57,727 nt of DNA from Faecalicatena fissicatena (GTDB lineage Bacteria > Bacillota > Clostridia > Lachnospirales > Lachnospiraceae): contig LDAQ01000020.1 of assembly GCA_001028025.1 (NCBI GenBank), positions 1 to 57,727 on the forward strand, in the 5' to 3' direction. A program made the translations under genes and the position numbers. The notes under the pieces were generated by a model. That model worked only from the letters and a program-made list of their open reading frames with translations, searched no databases and was not told where the DNA came from. Of this stretch, positions 7,642-16,405 are shown piece after piece. The first letter of the stretch is position 1. The number at the start of each line of letters is the position of its first letter.

Positions 7642-9053
7642 TTTGCGTTTTCCATTATCCGTACCTGGTCACCTTCTTCCACATATTTTTCCGATGAAAC
7701 AATGATCTGGTCTCCTCTGGTCAGCTCAGCGATTACTGCAGCACTCTCGCTGTCTTTTTCTAATACGCTTACCGGAACTCTTTTAGCACTCTGGATGGTC
7801 CCCAGCATACCGGAGCTTTCGGCGAGAATCAGACAGTAGGTCCCATCAGTGCCTTCTCGCAGTGCACTCAGTGGAATTTTCTGCTCGTATTCTTCCTCTG
7901 ATTCCACCTCTGCCTTCCAGGTAAAAGCCTTGTTATAAACACCCTCGACTCTTTCGGGAAGGGGTGCGTACCAGAATGCCCCCGCCTCGTCTGACGCATC
8001 GCCGCCGGATTGCCCTGCGCTCTGTCCCTGTCCGTCCTCTTTACCCTGTCCGCTGTCTGCATTTTCAAGAGACTCTATTTTTAAGGTACGTTTTTCGGAA
8101 GACGGCAGCGTAATCTCTACTTCCTTCCCTGCCGATATTTCCTCTTTGTCTTCCCCCCTGACACTTCCCCGGAGACGCCATCCACCGCTTCCCAGTACCA
8201 AAATCTCTGAACCGGTTGTAACAGCGCCCTCTTTTCCCCCTGATTGAAGCACCACGCAGTCCTGTTCTGCACAGATTTTTCCTCCTGCGGCCTGATACTC
8301 CTTAAGCTTTTTCAGCTCACTCTCCGCCTGCTCTGTCTGAACATCCAGATCCTTCACCCCCAGCTCGGCGGCCTCCCGGGCATTAGCATCATTGGCCTCC
8401 TGGGCCGCATCTTCCTGGCATGCCAGGTTATAGGCATTTTGGGCGTCTTCTACAGCCTGATTCGCTGACTGTACTTCTGCCTGTGCACTCTGCAGTGCCT
8501 GGTAAAGCTCCTGCTTCTGCGCCTGAATCCCCGCGTTCTCTTCCTCCTCAGGCTGTCCGGCGGATACCGCCTCATCATATGCAGCCTGCGCCTCTGCTGC
8601 CTTTTGTTCCGCTTCTGCCAGCCTGTTCTGTGCGGACTCAAGCGTCAGGGCCGCCCCCGCAGCCGAAGACACTCTTTCGTTCCCGCGTGCAGAAACCTGC
8701 TGCTGATCCCGCTGCAGTCGAAGCCGCTCCACTTCAGCCTGCTTCTTGTCAATGGCTTTCTGGAGATATTCCGCTCTGAACTGTACCAGACATTCTCCCG
8801 CTTTCACCGTACTGCCTTCTTTGGCAACACTCTCAATCTGCTGCTCCGGCCAGAGAAAAAGCTTTGTTTCCTGCGCCGGAACGATCTGCCCTTTCCCTTC
8901 ATACGTATAGGAAAGACGTCCTTTTTTTATTCCTCCCACCTGCACCTGTGCTACCAGCAAAGATGCCGCCGCTCTGGAAACCACTGTGCATAGCGCCATC
9001 ACGGCCAGAAATACTGCCAGAATCCGTATGGCCCGTTTCTTATTCTTATCCAT
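7638..9053 (-). CDS. HlyD-family membrane fusion (adaptor) protein
   Basis: A 471-residue adaptor of the HlyD/MacA type. One N-terminal membrane helix (about 8-30) is followed by the first half-barrel/lipoyl segment (GKGQIVPAQETKLFLWPEQQ, EGSTVKAGECLVQF). A long Ala/Gln/Glu-rich coiled-coil hairpin spans about 100-250. The second lipoyl half (GAVTTGSEILVLGSG) and a C-terminal barrel ending EGDQVRIMENAN follow. In Gram-positives such proteins join a MacB-like permease to form exporters or signalling ABC complexes at the outer face of the membrane. The gene lies inside an operon whose first genes encode an importer-type binding protein and permeases, which is odd for an export adaptor. Confidence 0.85.
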   Translation of the reverse strand: MDKNKKRAIRILAVFLAVMALCTVVSRAAASLLVAQVQVGGIKKGRLSYTYEGKGQIVPAQETKLFLWPEQQIESVAKEGSTVKAGECLVQFRAEYLQKAIDKKQAEVERLRLQRDQQQVSARGNERVSSAAGAALTLESAQNRLAEAEQKAAEAQAAYDEAVSAGQPEEEENAGIQAQKQELYQALQSAQAEVQSANQAVEDAQNAYNLACQEDAAQEANDANAREAAELGVKDLDVQTEQAESELKKLKEYQAAGGKICAEQDCVVLQSGGKEGAVTTGSEILVLGSGGWRLRGSVRGEDKEEISAGKEVEITLPSSEKRTLKIESLENADSGQGKEDGQGQSAGQSGGDASDEAGAFWYAPLPERVEGVYNKAFTWKAEVESEEEYEQKIPLSALREGTDGTYCLILAESSGMLGTIQSAKRVPVSVLEKDSESAAVIAELTRGDQIIVSSEKYVEEGDQVRIMENAN

Positions 9054-9060
9054 CTATGAT

Positions 9061-9924
9061 CTACTCCTTAATTCCTGATGCAACAATTCCCTGTTCCAGA
9101 TAATCCTGTCCGAAAAAGAACAAAAGAAGCGCCGGCGCCAGCATAATAATCGATGCTGCAAATGCAAGGGCTGCCTTTGATGCGGTAATCTGCGGCAAAT
9201 ACAGCGAAAGCGGCCAGTACACCTTTGTCTTCAGGTAAGTCATCGGCTGCTCAATTGCATTCCAGCTCTCCAGAAATCCCAGAATCAGTATGGCAAAGAT
9301 TCCGGCTTTCCCAAGGGGCAGGCCGACATGAAAAAAGATTCTCAGACTTCCCGCGCCATCCACCTTGGCGGCCTCAATCATTTCACCTGGAATTGCCGAA
9401 AAGCTCTTCCTTAATATGAATACCGGCAATGTGGAAAACATCCCCGGCAGAATTACTGCCGCCGGTGTATCCATCAGATGAACCGCACTCAGTACCAGAT
9501 ATCCTGAAACCATAGTCACCTGAAACGGGAGAATCATCAAAAGCATATAAAAGAACCAAAGCACACCTTTTCCCGGGAACCGGAATCTGGCGAATGCCCA
9601 GGCCGCCGGAACTGCCGCAAGCAGCTGGCCTGCCAATATCCCCCCTGTCTGCATACAGGAATTCCAGAATGCCGTAAAAAACTCCGGCGAATCGAGAAGA
9701 AGCCGTACATATGCCCGCAGCGTTGGATAAGCCGGGATCAGCCGGAATCCGGACATTCCCTCCAGACCGGAAAGAACCGGTCCGCACAGTTCCCTTAATT
9801 CCTGTACTCCCATGAAGGAATAGGAAACCAGCAGGAACAGCGGGAGTATGATTACCGCCAGTCCAAGAACCAGACACGCCCTGACTGCCGCCTGGCCCAG
9901 GCCGGCTGTTTTATGCCTGCCCAA
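9061..9924 (-). CDS. Carbohydrate ABC transporter permease, MalG/UgpE type
   Basis: Inner-membrane permease of a CUT1-type importer with about six helices and the ATPase-docking EAA loop EAAKVDGAGSLRIFFHVGLP (about residues 190-209). It ends in FFGQDYLEQGIVASGIKE, typical of MalG relatives. The frame is open up to 9981, overlapping the partner gene. The GTG at 9981 lies on its own ribosome binding site, so I favour the TTG at 9924 (preceded by GGGAG), with a GTG at 9969 as the alternative. It follows the MalF-type gene and precedes the HlyD-like gene with a short gap. No MalK-type ATPase is encoded nearby; in Firmicutes such permeases can use a shared MsmX-like ATPase. Confidence 0.85.
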   Translation of the reverse strand: MGRHKTAGLGQAAVRACLVLGLAVIILPLFLLVSYSFMGVQELRELCGPVLSGLEGMSGFRLIPAYPTLRAYVRLLLDSPEFFTAFWNSCMQTGGILAGQLLAAVPAAWAFARFRFPGKGVLWFFYMLLMILPFQVTMVSGYLVLSAVHLMDTPAAVILPGMFSTLPVFILRKSFSAIPGEMIEAAKVDGAGSLRIFFHVGLPLGKAGIFAILILGFLESWNAIEQPMTYLKTKVYWPLSLYLPQITASKAALAFAASIIMLAPALLLFFFGQDYLEQGIVASGIKE

Positions 9925-10834
9925 GCTTTCTCTCCCGCTTTTCCCTGTGATTTTTCCATAATTCCTCACCGCCCAGGACACCTCCTATTCCCAGTACAAG
10001 CAGTACCGCCGCTGCCGTCATTTTCTGGATATCCAGATTTGTAAACCAGTTGTTAAACAGATGCTGCAGCATGTAAATACTGTCATGGGGATAATCACCC
10101 GCTATCAGATATGCTTCTCTGAACACACGGAACGCATTGATGAAGGACAAAAGCGCCGTCACAAATACCGTCTCCTTCATCTGAGGCATCGTGATATACC
10201 GAAAACAGTTCCACCGGCCCGCGCCCTGCACCTGAGCGGCTTCATACTGTTCCCGCGGTATAGCGCTTAAACCTGCCAGCCACAGCACCATGTCATACCC
10301 CAGGTTCTTCCATATATAGCAGGCTGTCAGCACCCAGAATGCCTGTTTTGTTGCCAGCCAGTCCTGCCCTCCGTCTCCGAATTTCTGAAGCAGGAGATTG
10401 AGCCAGCCATGCCTGTCAAATATCATCTGAAAGCAGACGGCTACAGACGCCACCGGCATTGCCATGGGAAGCAGCACACCTGTCTTCATCGCCTTCTGAA
10501 ACCCGCTGGTGTTCTGCAGTATTAATGCAGTCCCAAGAGATAAGAAAAGAAGCAGCGGGATACAGATCAGCATGAACTTCGCCGTATTTCCCGCTGCCCT
10601 TCCAAAAGCCTCATTCTGAAGCACCTCCTGATAATTCATAAGCCCCACAAAGCCATGGCCGGATGCCTGCAGAAACGACCTCCGGATAACATCCAGAAAC
10701 GGTATGAAGACAAACCCTCCTACTCCCAAAAGACTTGGGAGCAGAAACAGGTATGCCGTTCTTATTTCTTTTTTTCTATTCTGCGAGATAGGTATCCACC
10801 TTCTGCGCGATTGTCTCCGCCGCTTTTGTGGCAT
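9911..10834 (-). CDS. Sugar ABC transporter permease, MalF/UgpA type
   Basis: A 307-residue membrane protein with six predicted helices and the EAA loop EAAQVQGAGRWNCFRYITMP. The start (AYLFLLPSLLGVGGFVFIPF) is typical of UgpA/LacF permeases. The ATG at 10834 overlaps the end of the binding-protein gene by 59 bases, which suggests translational coupling; no better start was found closer to the stop of that gene. With the MalG-type partner it should form the channel of a CUT1-like importer. Confidence 0.85.
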   Translation of the reverse strand: MPQKRRRQSRRRWIPISQNRKKEIRTAYLFLLPSLLGVGGFVFIPFLDVIRRSFLQASGHGFVGLMNYQEVLQNEAFGRAAGNTAKFMLICIPLLLFLSLGTALILQNTSGFQKAMKTGVLLPMAMPVASVAVCFQMIFDRHGWLNLLLQKFGDGGQDWLATKQAFWVLTACYIWKNLGYDMVLWLAGLSAIPREQYEAAQVQGAGRWNCFRYITMPQMKETVFVTALLSFINAFRVFREAYLIAGDYPHDSIYMLQHLFNNWFTNLDIQKMTAAAVLLVLGIGGVLGGEELWKNHREKRERKLGQA

Positions 10835-12983
10835 CAATACTTCCCTCCAGATATTTGTCCGTTGTTTCCTGGTAAATATTCCATACGACCCGATCCTGAT
10901 TTACCGGCTTTGTCAGTGAGTGGCTGATTTCCATTAATTGCTCTACTTCCTCCACCGTCGGATATGTGGCTGATATCTCCACAACCTCGTCTCCGATCAT
11001 CGTACTGGACATCATGGAAAATGCTTTCGCATATTCGCTGTCCGCCTCTGCAGCCATACTCTCTAATGCGCTTTCCATTACCGGGAATCCATCATCAAGC
11101 TGTGCTGACTGTATTTCTTCTGAAAATAGATATTTAACAAATTCTTCTGCAAGTTCTTTTTCCTCACTGCTCTCGTTAATTCCCACAACACCGACCGGAT
11201 CATACATATTCTGAATTGCAGACGGCTTTACATTCAGCTCCCGCATCATAGCATAGGGGAGCATCATATTCTGCACACTGGATATCTCATCCGTGGACAC
11301 TGCGTTTGGATATTTCATGATGCCTGCACTCACAATATTGTTAAACGACCCCTGAACATATTCATAGGAAGTGTTGTATGCCTCTCCCTGGAACTCCTCG
11401 GCCCGGGCATTCTCACTGATTTTCGCCTCCAGTTCCAGAAGCTGCGCCAGCTTATCCTGATCGATCTTTCCGTCCAAACCCACAATTTCCTCCTGGTACA
11501 GCTGGAACAGGAAATTGCTGATATAATCATAGTCTGCAACTCCAAATACGGTTGCTTCCGGGTTGGCATCCATATATGCCTGCAGCGTATCAATGGATTC
11601 CAGTGCCGTCTTAACCTCGTCGTCCCCATAGAGAATCGGTATTTTAAATTTCACCGGCATCCCGTAGATTTTCTCATCCTTCTGAGCAGTATTCTTCAGA
11701 ATCGCTTCCAGATAGGTATTCTCCCCCATCAGTTCATTTGCCAGGTCTGTGAGGTCTTCCAGCATACCCTTTTCGATATAGGAATCAACTGGCAGGCCGT
11801 CCAACAGCAGTACATCTGCTCCGTTTCCGCCAAGAAGCTCCGTATTCAGTGTACGAATATCATCTGTGCTCACCTCGCCCGCTGATTTACCGGAAGTATT
11901 AAATTCCACTTTCACGTCGGTATGTTTTTTCTGGAAACTAATAATTGCCTGGCGTACGGTGTCATTCTCTGACAGTCCAAAAACTTTCAGTGTTTTTTCC
12001 GGAACAGAAGGTATGCTGGAATCAAAGGAATAATATTCCAGACTTTTTGTTCCCGCTTTATCCTGGCTGTACAATACATAGAAGTCTTCATCATTTCCCG
12101 TGATCACAGAAATCGGGCTGTTTACAGGTGACCCCATGGCTCCCATGCTTCCTTCCATCAGAATTTCACTGATATCGTTTCCAGTCTGTTTTCTGCTGAT
12201 CCCGTCCTCTGAAATGGAATACCAGTTGGTGCCGTCGCTGCAAAGCTGTCCCTGCACTCCATCATCCTGCTGCAGTGTCCCTTTCTTCGCCATACTGCTG
12301 CTCTGATATAAGGTGTAGACTCCTTCCTCTGTGTTCACAGCCACAATTCCGTCACTGCCCTTTGCCATCATCTTCTGTGCGTTGCTGAAAGCCTGAACTG
12401 TCTCAATTTCGTTGAGCATTTCCAGTGTATCCGGTGAAAGAACCACAACTTTTTGCTGATACATATCCTGCAGCCAGTAATTTCCTGAATCGTCAACCAA
12501 CAGATCCGCTATCGCTGGGGTACCGTACTCCGTCTCCTGTTTGAGATAGGCTGCATCCAGTGCTTCACCGGCGCCCCCCTCTTTTCCGCGGGCCAGCTGA
12601 AACTGCTGGGTCTCCATATTTGCACTCAAAACTACCTGTGTGCCGTCTGCCGCCTCTTCCATATCAACCAGATACGGAGGATTGTCCTGGTATAACTCTG
12701 CGATCCATTTAACCGGGGATTCCTCCCATTTTCCATCTTTATATTCATATCTGTTTACTACCGCACCACTGCCCGCAAACAGAAGAGGATTCCCGTCTTT
12801 GGATTTGGAAAGGCTGATCACACTCTCCCCGTCCTTTAAAGGCAGTTCGATATCCTTCTCGATGTAGCGTCCTTTTCCTGAGTTATTATTCTTTGTATTC
12901 CCTTTGCTGCATCCTGCCAGCAGACCGGCTGTCAGAGCCAGTGCCAACATAAATACAAGTGTCCGTTTTATTCTGTTTTTCAC
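10776..12983 (-). CDS. Very large extracellular solute-binding lipoprotein with propeller-like N-terminal half
   Basis: A 735-residue lipoprotein, much longer than the usual 420-450 of CUT1 binding proteins. The signal peptide ends in LLAGC (lipobox, Cys 25). Residues about 38-330 show repeated Gly/Asp-rich beta units (DDSGNYWLQD, DGTNWYSISEDG, NDEDFYVLYSQD) that look like a beta-propeller. The MalE-like solute-binding domain runs from about 333 (KTLKVFGLSENDTVRQAII) to the end. The start is a GTG at 12983 with GGGAGGT five bases upstream. It is the first gene of the operon with two MalF/G-type permeases, the HlyD-like adaptor and the MacB-like permease. The two-component system is encoded divergently, so it may control this gene. 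The ligand is unknown. Confidence 0.85.
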   Translation of the reverse strand: MKNRIKRTLVFMLALALTAGLLAGCSKGNTKNNNSGKGRYIEKDIELPLKDGESVISLSKSKDGNPLLFAGSGAVVNRYEYKDGKWEESPVKWIAELYQDNPPYLVDMEEAADGTQVVLSANMETQQFQLARGKEGGAGEALDAAYLKQETEYGTPAIADLLVDDSGNYWLQDMYQQKVVVLSPDTLEMLNEIETVQAFSNAQKMMAKGSDGIVAVNTEEGVYTLYQSSSMAKKGTLQQDDGVQGQLCSDGTNWYSISEDGISRKQTGNDISEILMEGSMGAMGSPVNSPISVITGNDEDFYVLYSQDKAGTKSLEYYSFDSSIPSVPEKTLKVFGLSENDTVRQAIISFQKKHTDVKVEFNTSGKSAGEVSTDDIRTLNTELLGGNGADVLLLDGLPVDSYIEKGMLEDLTDLANELMGENTYLEAILKNTAQKDEKIYGMPVKFKIPILYGDDEVKTALESIDTLQAYMDANPEATVFGVADYDYISNFLFQLYQEEIVGLDGKIDQDKLAQLLELEAKISENARAEEFQGEAYNTSYEYVQGSFNNIVSAGIMKYPNAVSTDEISSVQNMMLPYAMMRELNVKPSAIQNMYDPVGVVGINESSEEKELAEEFVKYLFSEEIQSAQLDDGFPVMESALESMAAEADSEYAKAFSMMSSTMIGDEVVEISATYPTVEEVEQLMEISHSLTKPVNQDRVVWNIYQETTDKYLEGSIDATKAAETIAQKVDTYLAE

Positions 12984-12993
12984 TGTTGTACCT

Positions 12994-13200
12994 CCCTTTG
13001 TTACTGTTCAGACCGTGCCGTGCACCTCGCTGCACGGCATCGGAGCCAATAAAGTGATGGTCTCGGGGCATCTGGTCTACGCTCTGCTTCGGTCCGTGCT
13101 AAACGTGCGCCACTGGCGCACAGCACCCCTCGCCGAAGGCGACTTTAAATGGGCAGATGCCGTTACTGTGCACGCCCAGAGGGTGTGAACAGTAACCCTC
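12994..13200. repeat. GC-rich multi-hairpin element bounded by inverted repeats
   Basis: Between divergent genes lies a compact, GC-rich block unlike its AT-rich surroundings. Ends: gttactgttca (13000-13010) pairs with tgaacagtaac (13186-13196). Inside are gccgtgca/tgcacggc (13017-13038), a closing stem ggcatctg/cagatgcc (13067-13074 with 13154-13161) that encloses gtgct-gtgcgcc/ggcgcac-agcac (13096-13126) and tcgcc/ggcga (13130-13142), and a last stem gttactgt..acagtaac (13162-13196). The whole could fold as a branched RNA or be a mobile palindromic repeat. It has no convincing coding frame. Confidence 0.6.
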
Positions 13201-13225
13201 CCTTTCAAAGTCGATACAGTTAATC

Positions 13226-13300
13226 ATACAGACAAAATCTCAAAAAATCTTGAAAGCCTGGAATAATTTCTTAAAGATTTTTTTGAGATTTATCTGTTAT
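13226..13300. promoter_or_regulatory. Long inverted repeat, candidate response-regulator operator
   Basis: aaatctcaaaaaatctt (13235-13251) is mirrored by aagatttttttgagattt (13274-13291), and matching flanks (atacagaca against tatctgttat) extend the symmetry to about 30 bases per arm with few mismatches. It lies between the divergent binding-protein and response-regulator genes, with TATACT and TTTAAT boxes just to the right. It is a natural site for autoregulation by the two-component system. Confidence 0.5.
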
Positions 13301-13337
13301 ACTATATTTAATACATTGGAATGTTTTAAAAAGAGGC

Positions 13338-13365
13338 AACAGTACACGCAAGCCTGAACTGTTAC
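13338..13365. repeat. Copy of the cctgaactgttac repeat
   Basis: cctgaactgttac (13353-13365) is identical to one arm of the hairpin at 33739-33768 and resembles the ends of the block at 13000-13196. Here only a short stem (aacagt 13338-13343 with actgtt 13358-13363) forms, in the leader of the response-regulator gene. Confidence 0.5.
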
Positions 13366-13381
13366 GAAAAGAGGTATCATT

Positions 13382-14065
13382 ATGCATATATTAATCGTGG
13401 AAGATGATAAAGAACTTTGCCTTGCCCTGCAGTTACAGCTCAAGGCAAGAAATCACACTTCAGACTGCTGTTATAAAGGAAGTGAAGCTTTATATTATGC
13501 GATGAGTAATTCTTATGACCTGATTCTGCTGGACCGGATGCTTCCGGAGATCGACGGGCTTTCTATCCTGCGCTCCATCCGGCAGAACCACATAAACGTG
13601 CCCGTGATCCTGACCACTGCGCTGGATACGGTGAATGACAGGATCGACGGACTGGACTGCGGCGCAGATGATTATCTGGTCAAGCCCTATGCAATTGAAG
13701 AGCTGATGGCGCGTATCCGCGCACTCTCCCGCCGTCCCGGCGTACTTTTGGAGCATCAGGATCTGACCTTTTTAGACCTGTGTTTCACACCGGACAGCCG
13801 CACCCTCAAATGCAAAGACAAAGAAGTGCAGTTATCTGGACGTGAGGCACTGCTAATGGAATATTTTCTCCGTAACCCGGAGAAGGTCCTTGCGCGGGAA
13901 CAGATTTTTGTGCGTGTATGGGGCACAGATGCCTCAGTAGAGGACGGCAACCTGGATACTTATATATATTTCCTAAGAAAACACCTGAAAACGCTGCACA
14001 GCCAGAGTGTCATCACCACCGTACACGGCCTTGGCTACCGCCTGGAGGCGCCTCATGTTTCATAA
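13382..14065 (+). CDS. OmpR/PhoB-family response regulator
   Basis: A 227-residue two-domain regulator. The receiver domain has the acidic pair EDD (residues 7-9), phospho-acceptor Asp 51 in LILLDRMLPEIDG and Lys 101 in YLVKPY. The C-terminal winged helix (about 130-225) contains LSGREALLMEYFLRNPEKV and ends VITTVHGLGYRLE, the standard wing. The histidine kinase gene overlaps its end by 11 bases. It is divergent from the large binding-protein operon and is the likely regulator of it; the inverted repeat in between is the candidate site. Confidence 0.93.
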   Translation: MHILIVEDDKELCLALQLQLKARNHTSDCCYKGSEALYYAMSNSYDLILLDRMLPEIDGLSILRSIRQNHINVPVILTTALDTVNDRIDGLDCGADDYLVKPYAIEELMARIRALSRRPGVLLEHQDLTFLDLCFTPDSRTLKCKDKEVQLSGREALLMEYFLRNPEKVLAREQIFVRVWGTDASVEDGNLDTYIYFLRKHLKTLHSQSVITTVHGLGYRLEAPHVS

Positions 14066-15359
14066 ATTCAAACAAAACCTTATCTTTTTATATACTCTGA
14101 GCACAGGGCTGATTCTGACACTAATCGTTGTTATGGCATTCCTGTTTTCAGCAGTCTCACAGAGCAACCGCCGGGAGTCCGCATTTCAAAGCAACTTGTT
14201 TACATTGACCTCCAAACTGCAGACCGATTCCCGGTTTACAGACGCCTACCTGGCACAGATGGAGCTGGAAAACGGACTGATTATCTATATAGAAGAGAAC
14301 GGGCATCAGCTCTTCTTCCCGGGCGCATGGGAGCCGGAGGGAGGCAGGGATATACTGCTGGAGCGCGCTGCAGCCGGGGCTGAAAAAGAAGGGATCTACG
14401 AAGATTCCCATCCCATGTCCTCCAATCTGCTGAAAAGTTCTGTCTTACGTATCACTGGAGATCATCATGATACATGGCTTGGAAATGTACTGATCACACG
14501 CTCAGACTCAGGCTATAAAAAAATGATCCTTTTATCAGATGAGACGCAGCACCGCAGAGACCTTCTGAAAACAGGCCTGCTTTACCTGCTCCTGGATCTG
14601 ATTGGTATCTTCCTGCTGTACCTGACCGGCCGCCGTTTTGTCCGCCGTTCCACACAGCCTCTGGAAGAAACTTACCAAAAACAGAGAGACTTCGTCTCCG
14701 CGGCCTCTCACGAGCTCCGGTCTCCCCTTGCTGTCATCCAGGCAAATGCGGCCGCAGTCAAAGATGCCCCCGATGAAAGCCCCCGGCTTCTGGGCGTTAT
14801 CCAAAGTGAATGCGAACGCGGGAGTACGCTCATTAAAAACCTGCTGCTTCTTGCATCTGCAGACAGCAAAAATCTGATTCTGCAGACGCAGAGCCTGGAG
14901 ATAGATGAACTGCTTCTGCACGTGCTGGAACTGTACGAACCGGTATTCCACTCAAAAAATGCCAGACTTTTGCTGGAGCTTCCCGCAGAGACGCTGCCAC
15001 AAGTTCATGCCGACCCGCAGCTCTGCCTGCAGATATTTACCATACTCCTGGAAAACGCGGCCGCCTATGGCCTGGAGAATAGCAGAAACCGTAAGATTCT
15101 GCTGAAAGCGGACTGCCGGGGAAACTCCGTATACATCTCTGTGACGGACTATGGCAGGGGAATCCCTGACGAGAAAAAGAAACAGATATTTGACCGTTTT
15201 TACCGGGGTGACAAATCCCGCAGCCACAAAGAACACTTCGGGCTGGGCCTTTCGATTGCGTCGGAACTGGCAAAGGCGCAGGGACTCGAACTGGACGTAA
15301 AAGATACTCCGGGGGGAGGGAGTACATTCGTTGTCAGGTTTCATATTATACAGGGCTGA
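14055..15359 (+). CDS. Sensor histidine kinase
   Basis: A 434-residue membrane kinase. The first helix is about residues 9-33 (LYTLSTGLILTLIVVMAFLF), an outer loop of about 135 residues follows, and the second helix is about 175-195 (GLLYLLLDLIGIFLLYLTG). The HisKA box is SHELRSPLAVIQANAAAV (phospho-accepting His). The ATPase domain shows LLENAAAYG (N box), DYGRGIPDEKKKQIFDRFYRG and FGLGLSIASELAKAQG. No clear HAMP domain is visible. The ATG at 14055 has GGAGG nine bases upstream within the regulator gene, so the pair is translationally coupled. The signal is unknown; proximity to the lipoprotein/HlyD operon suggests an extracellular solute or envelope stress. Confidence 0.93.
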   Translation: MFHKFKQNLIFLYTLSTGLILTLIVVMAFLFSAVSQSNRRESAFQSNLFTLTSKLQTDSRFTDAYLAQMELENGLIIYIEENGHQLFFPGAWEPEGGRDILLERAAAGAEKEGIYEDSHPMSSNLLKSSVLRITGDHHDTWLGNVLITRSDSGYKKMILLSDETQHRRDLLKTGLLYLLLDLIGIFLLYLTGRRFVRRSTQPLEETYQKQRDFVSAASHELRSPLAVIQANAAAVKDAPDESPRLLGVIQSECERGSTLIKNLLLLASADSKNLILQTQSLEIDELLLHVLELYEPVFHSKNARLLLELPAETLPQVHADPQLCLQIFTILLENAAAYGLENSRNRKILLKADCRGNSVYISVTDYGRGIPDEKKKQIFDRFYRGDKSRSHKEHFGLGLSIASELAKAQGLELDVKDTPGGGSTFVVRFHIIQG

Positions 15360-15405
15360 TGGGATGGGGGATTGTATATACCAGCGGCCACACACCAGCC
15401 CACAC

Positions 15406-16167
15406 CTATATCTCCCCCATCTTCTTTAATATCAATTGATAAAATTCTTCCTCTCCCCCTGTCTTTTCCAAAGTCTCAAGTATGGCTCCATCTTTCAGCA
15501 GTATGATTCTCCCACAGTACCCCGCCATCTGCGGATCATGGGTTACCATTACCACGGTTTTCCCGTACACTTTATTGATCCTGGTCAGAGCATCGATCAC
15601 AATTTTACCCGATTTGGAATCCAGATTACCCGTTGGCTCATCGGCCAGAACCAGTTCCGGGTCATTGATCAGTGCACGGCAGAGTGCCACCCTCTGCTTC
15701 TCGCCTCCAGAAAGTTCATATGGCTCTTTTGCCAGCAAATGATCGATTTGGAACTGTTCGGCAAGCTCCAGTGCCCTTTTCTCCATGACTTCCGGCTGCT
15801 CTTTACTGAGAATCATAGGAAGCATGATGTTTTCTTTCACGGAAAGGCTGTCCATGAGATAATAGTCCTGGAATACGAAGCCAACCTGCTTTCTTCGGAT
15901 ATCAGCCAGTTCATCCGGGTTCAGATTATCCCTGTCTTTCCCTTCGAATAAGAGCGTTCCGTCCGTCTGTTTGTCTATCAGCCCGAGTACTCTCAGAAGT
16001 GTTGTCTTTCCGCATCCGGATTTACCCATGATGCCAACAAACTCCCCTTCCCTGACCTCAAAATCCAGGCCTTTCAGAACCCTGATTTCGTCCTTTTCCT
16101 CCATTGATGCAGACTTCTGATAATTTTTGACTAAATTATTTACTTCCAGTACTTTTATTTCTCCCAT
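15406..16167 (-). CDS. ABC transporter ATPase, LolD/MacB type
   Basis: A 253-residue ATPase with Walker A GKSGCGKTT, Q-loop FQDYYLMDSL, signature LSGGEKQRVALCRAL, Walker B LVLADEPTGNLDS and H-loop VTHD. The sequence around the signature and ADEPTGNLD is characteristic of the MacB/LolD/FtsE exporter group. The start is the ATG at 16167 with TTGGAGG just upstream; the longer frame to 16182 would begin inside that site. It is transcribed alone and converges with the kinase gene. It is the only ATPase near the HlyD-like adaptor and MacB-like permease genes, and probably completes that transporter. Confidence 0.88.
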   Translation of the reverse strand: MGEIKVLEVNNLVKNYQKSASMEEKDEIRVLKGLDFEVREGEFVGIMGKSGCGKTTLLRVLGLIDKQTDGTLLFEGKDRDNLNPDELADIRRKQVGFVFQDYYLMDSLSVKENIMLPMILSKEQPEVMEKRALELAEQFQIDHLLAKEPYELSGGEKQRVALCRALINDPELVLADEPTGNLDSKSGKIVIDALTRINKVYGKTVVMVTHDPQMAGYCGRIILLKDGAILETLEKTGGEEEFYQLILKKMGEI

Positions 16168-16322
16168 TCTGCCTGCCTCCAAATCTTTCTATTTAGCATA
16201 CCGCAATCCCCAGATACCGGCATAAACAGTCAAACAATCAGACCTGTGTGTGCAAATACAGGTACCTCACTCGTTTTATACAGCCCTTCCGCTCCTGCAT
16301 CCATGCGCTAATAATAACTAAC

Positions 16323-16328
16323 ATTATA
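16323..16328 (-). promoter_or_regulatory. -10 box of the LolD/MacB-type ATPase gene
   Basis: A perfect TATAAT on the minus strand lies 156 bases before the ATG at 16167. A small hairpin (cccct/agggg near 16337-16350) sits just upstream and may also end the neighbouring PfkB transcript. The -35 box is unclear. Confidence 0.4.
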
Positions 16329-16405
16329 CTACACATCCCCTAATAAGGGGAAGAATCTTTCCTAACGGCCGGATGAGTGTAGATGTCTGGAATCGCGGCC
16401 CGCCC

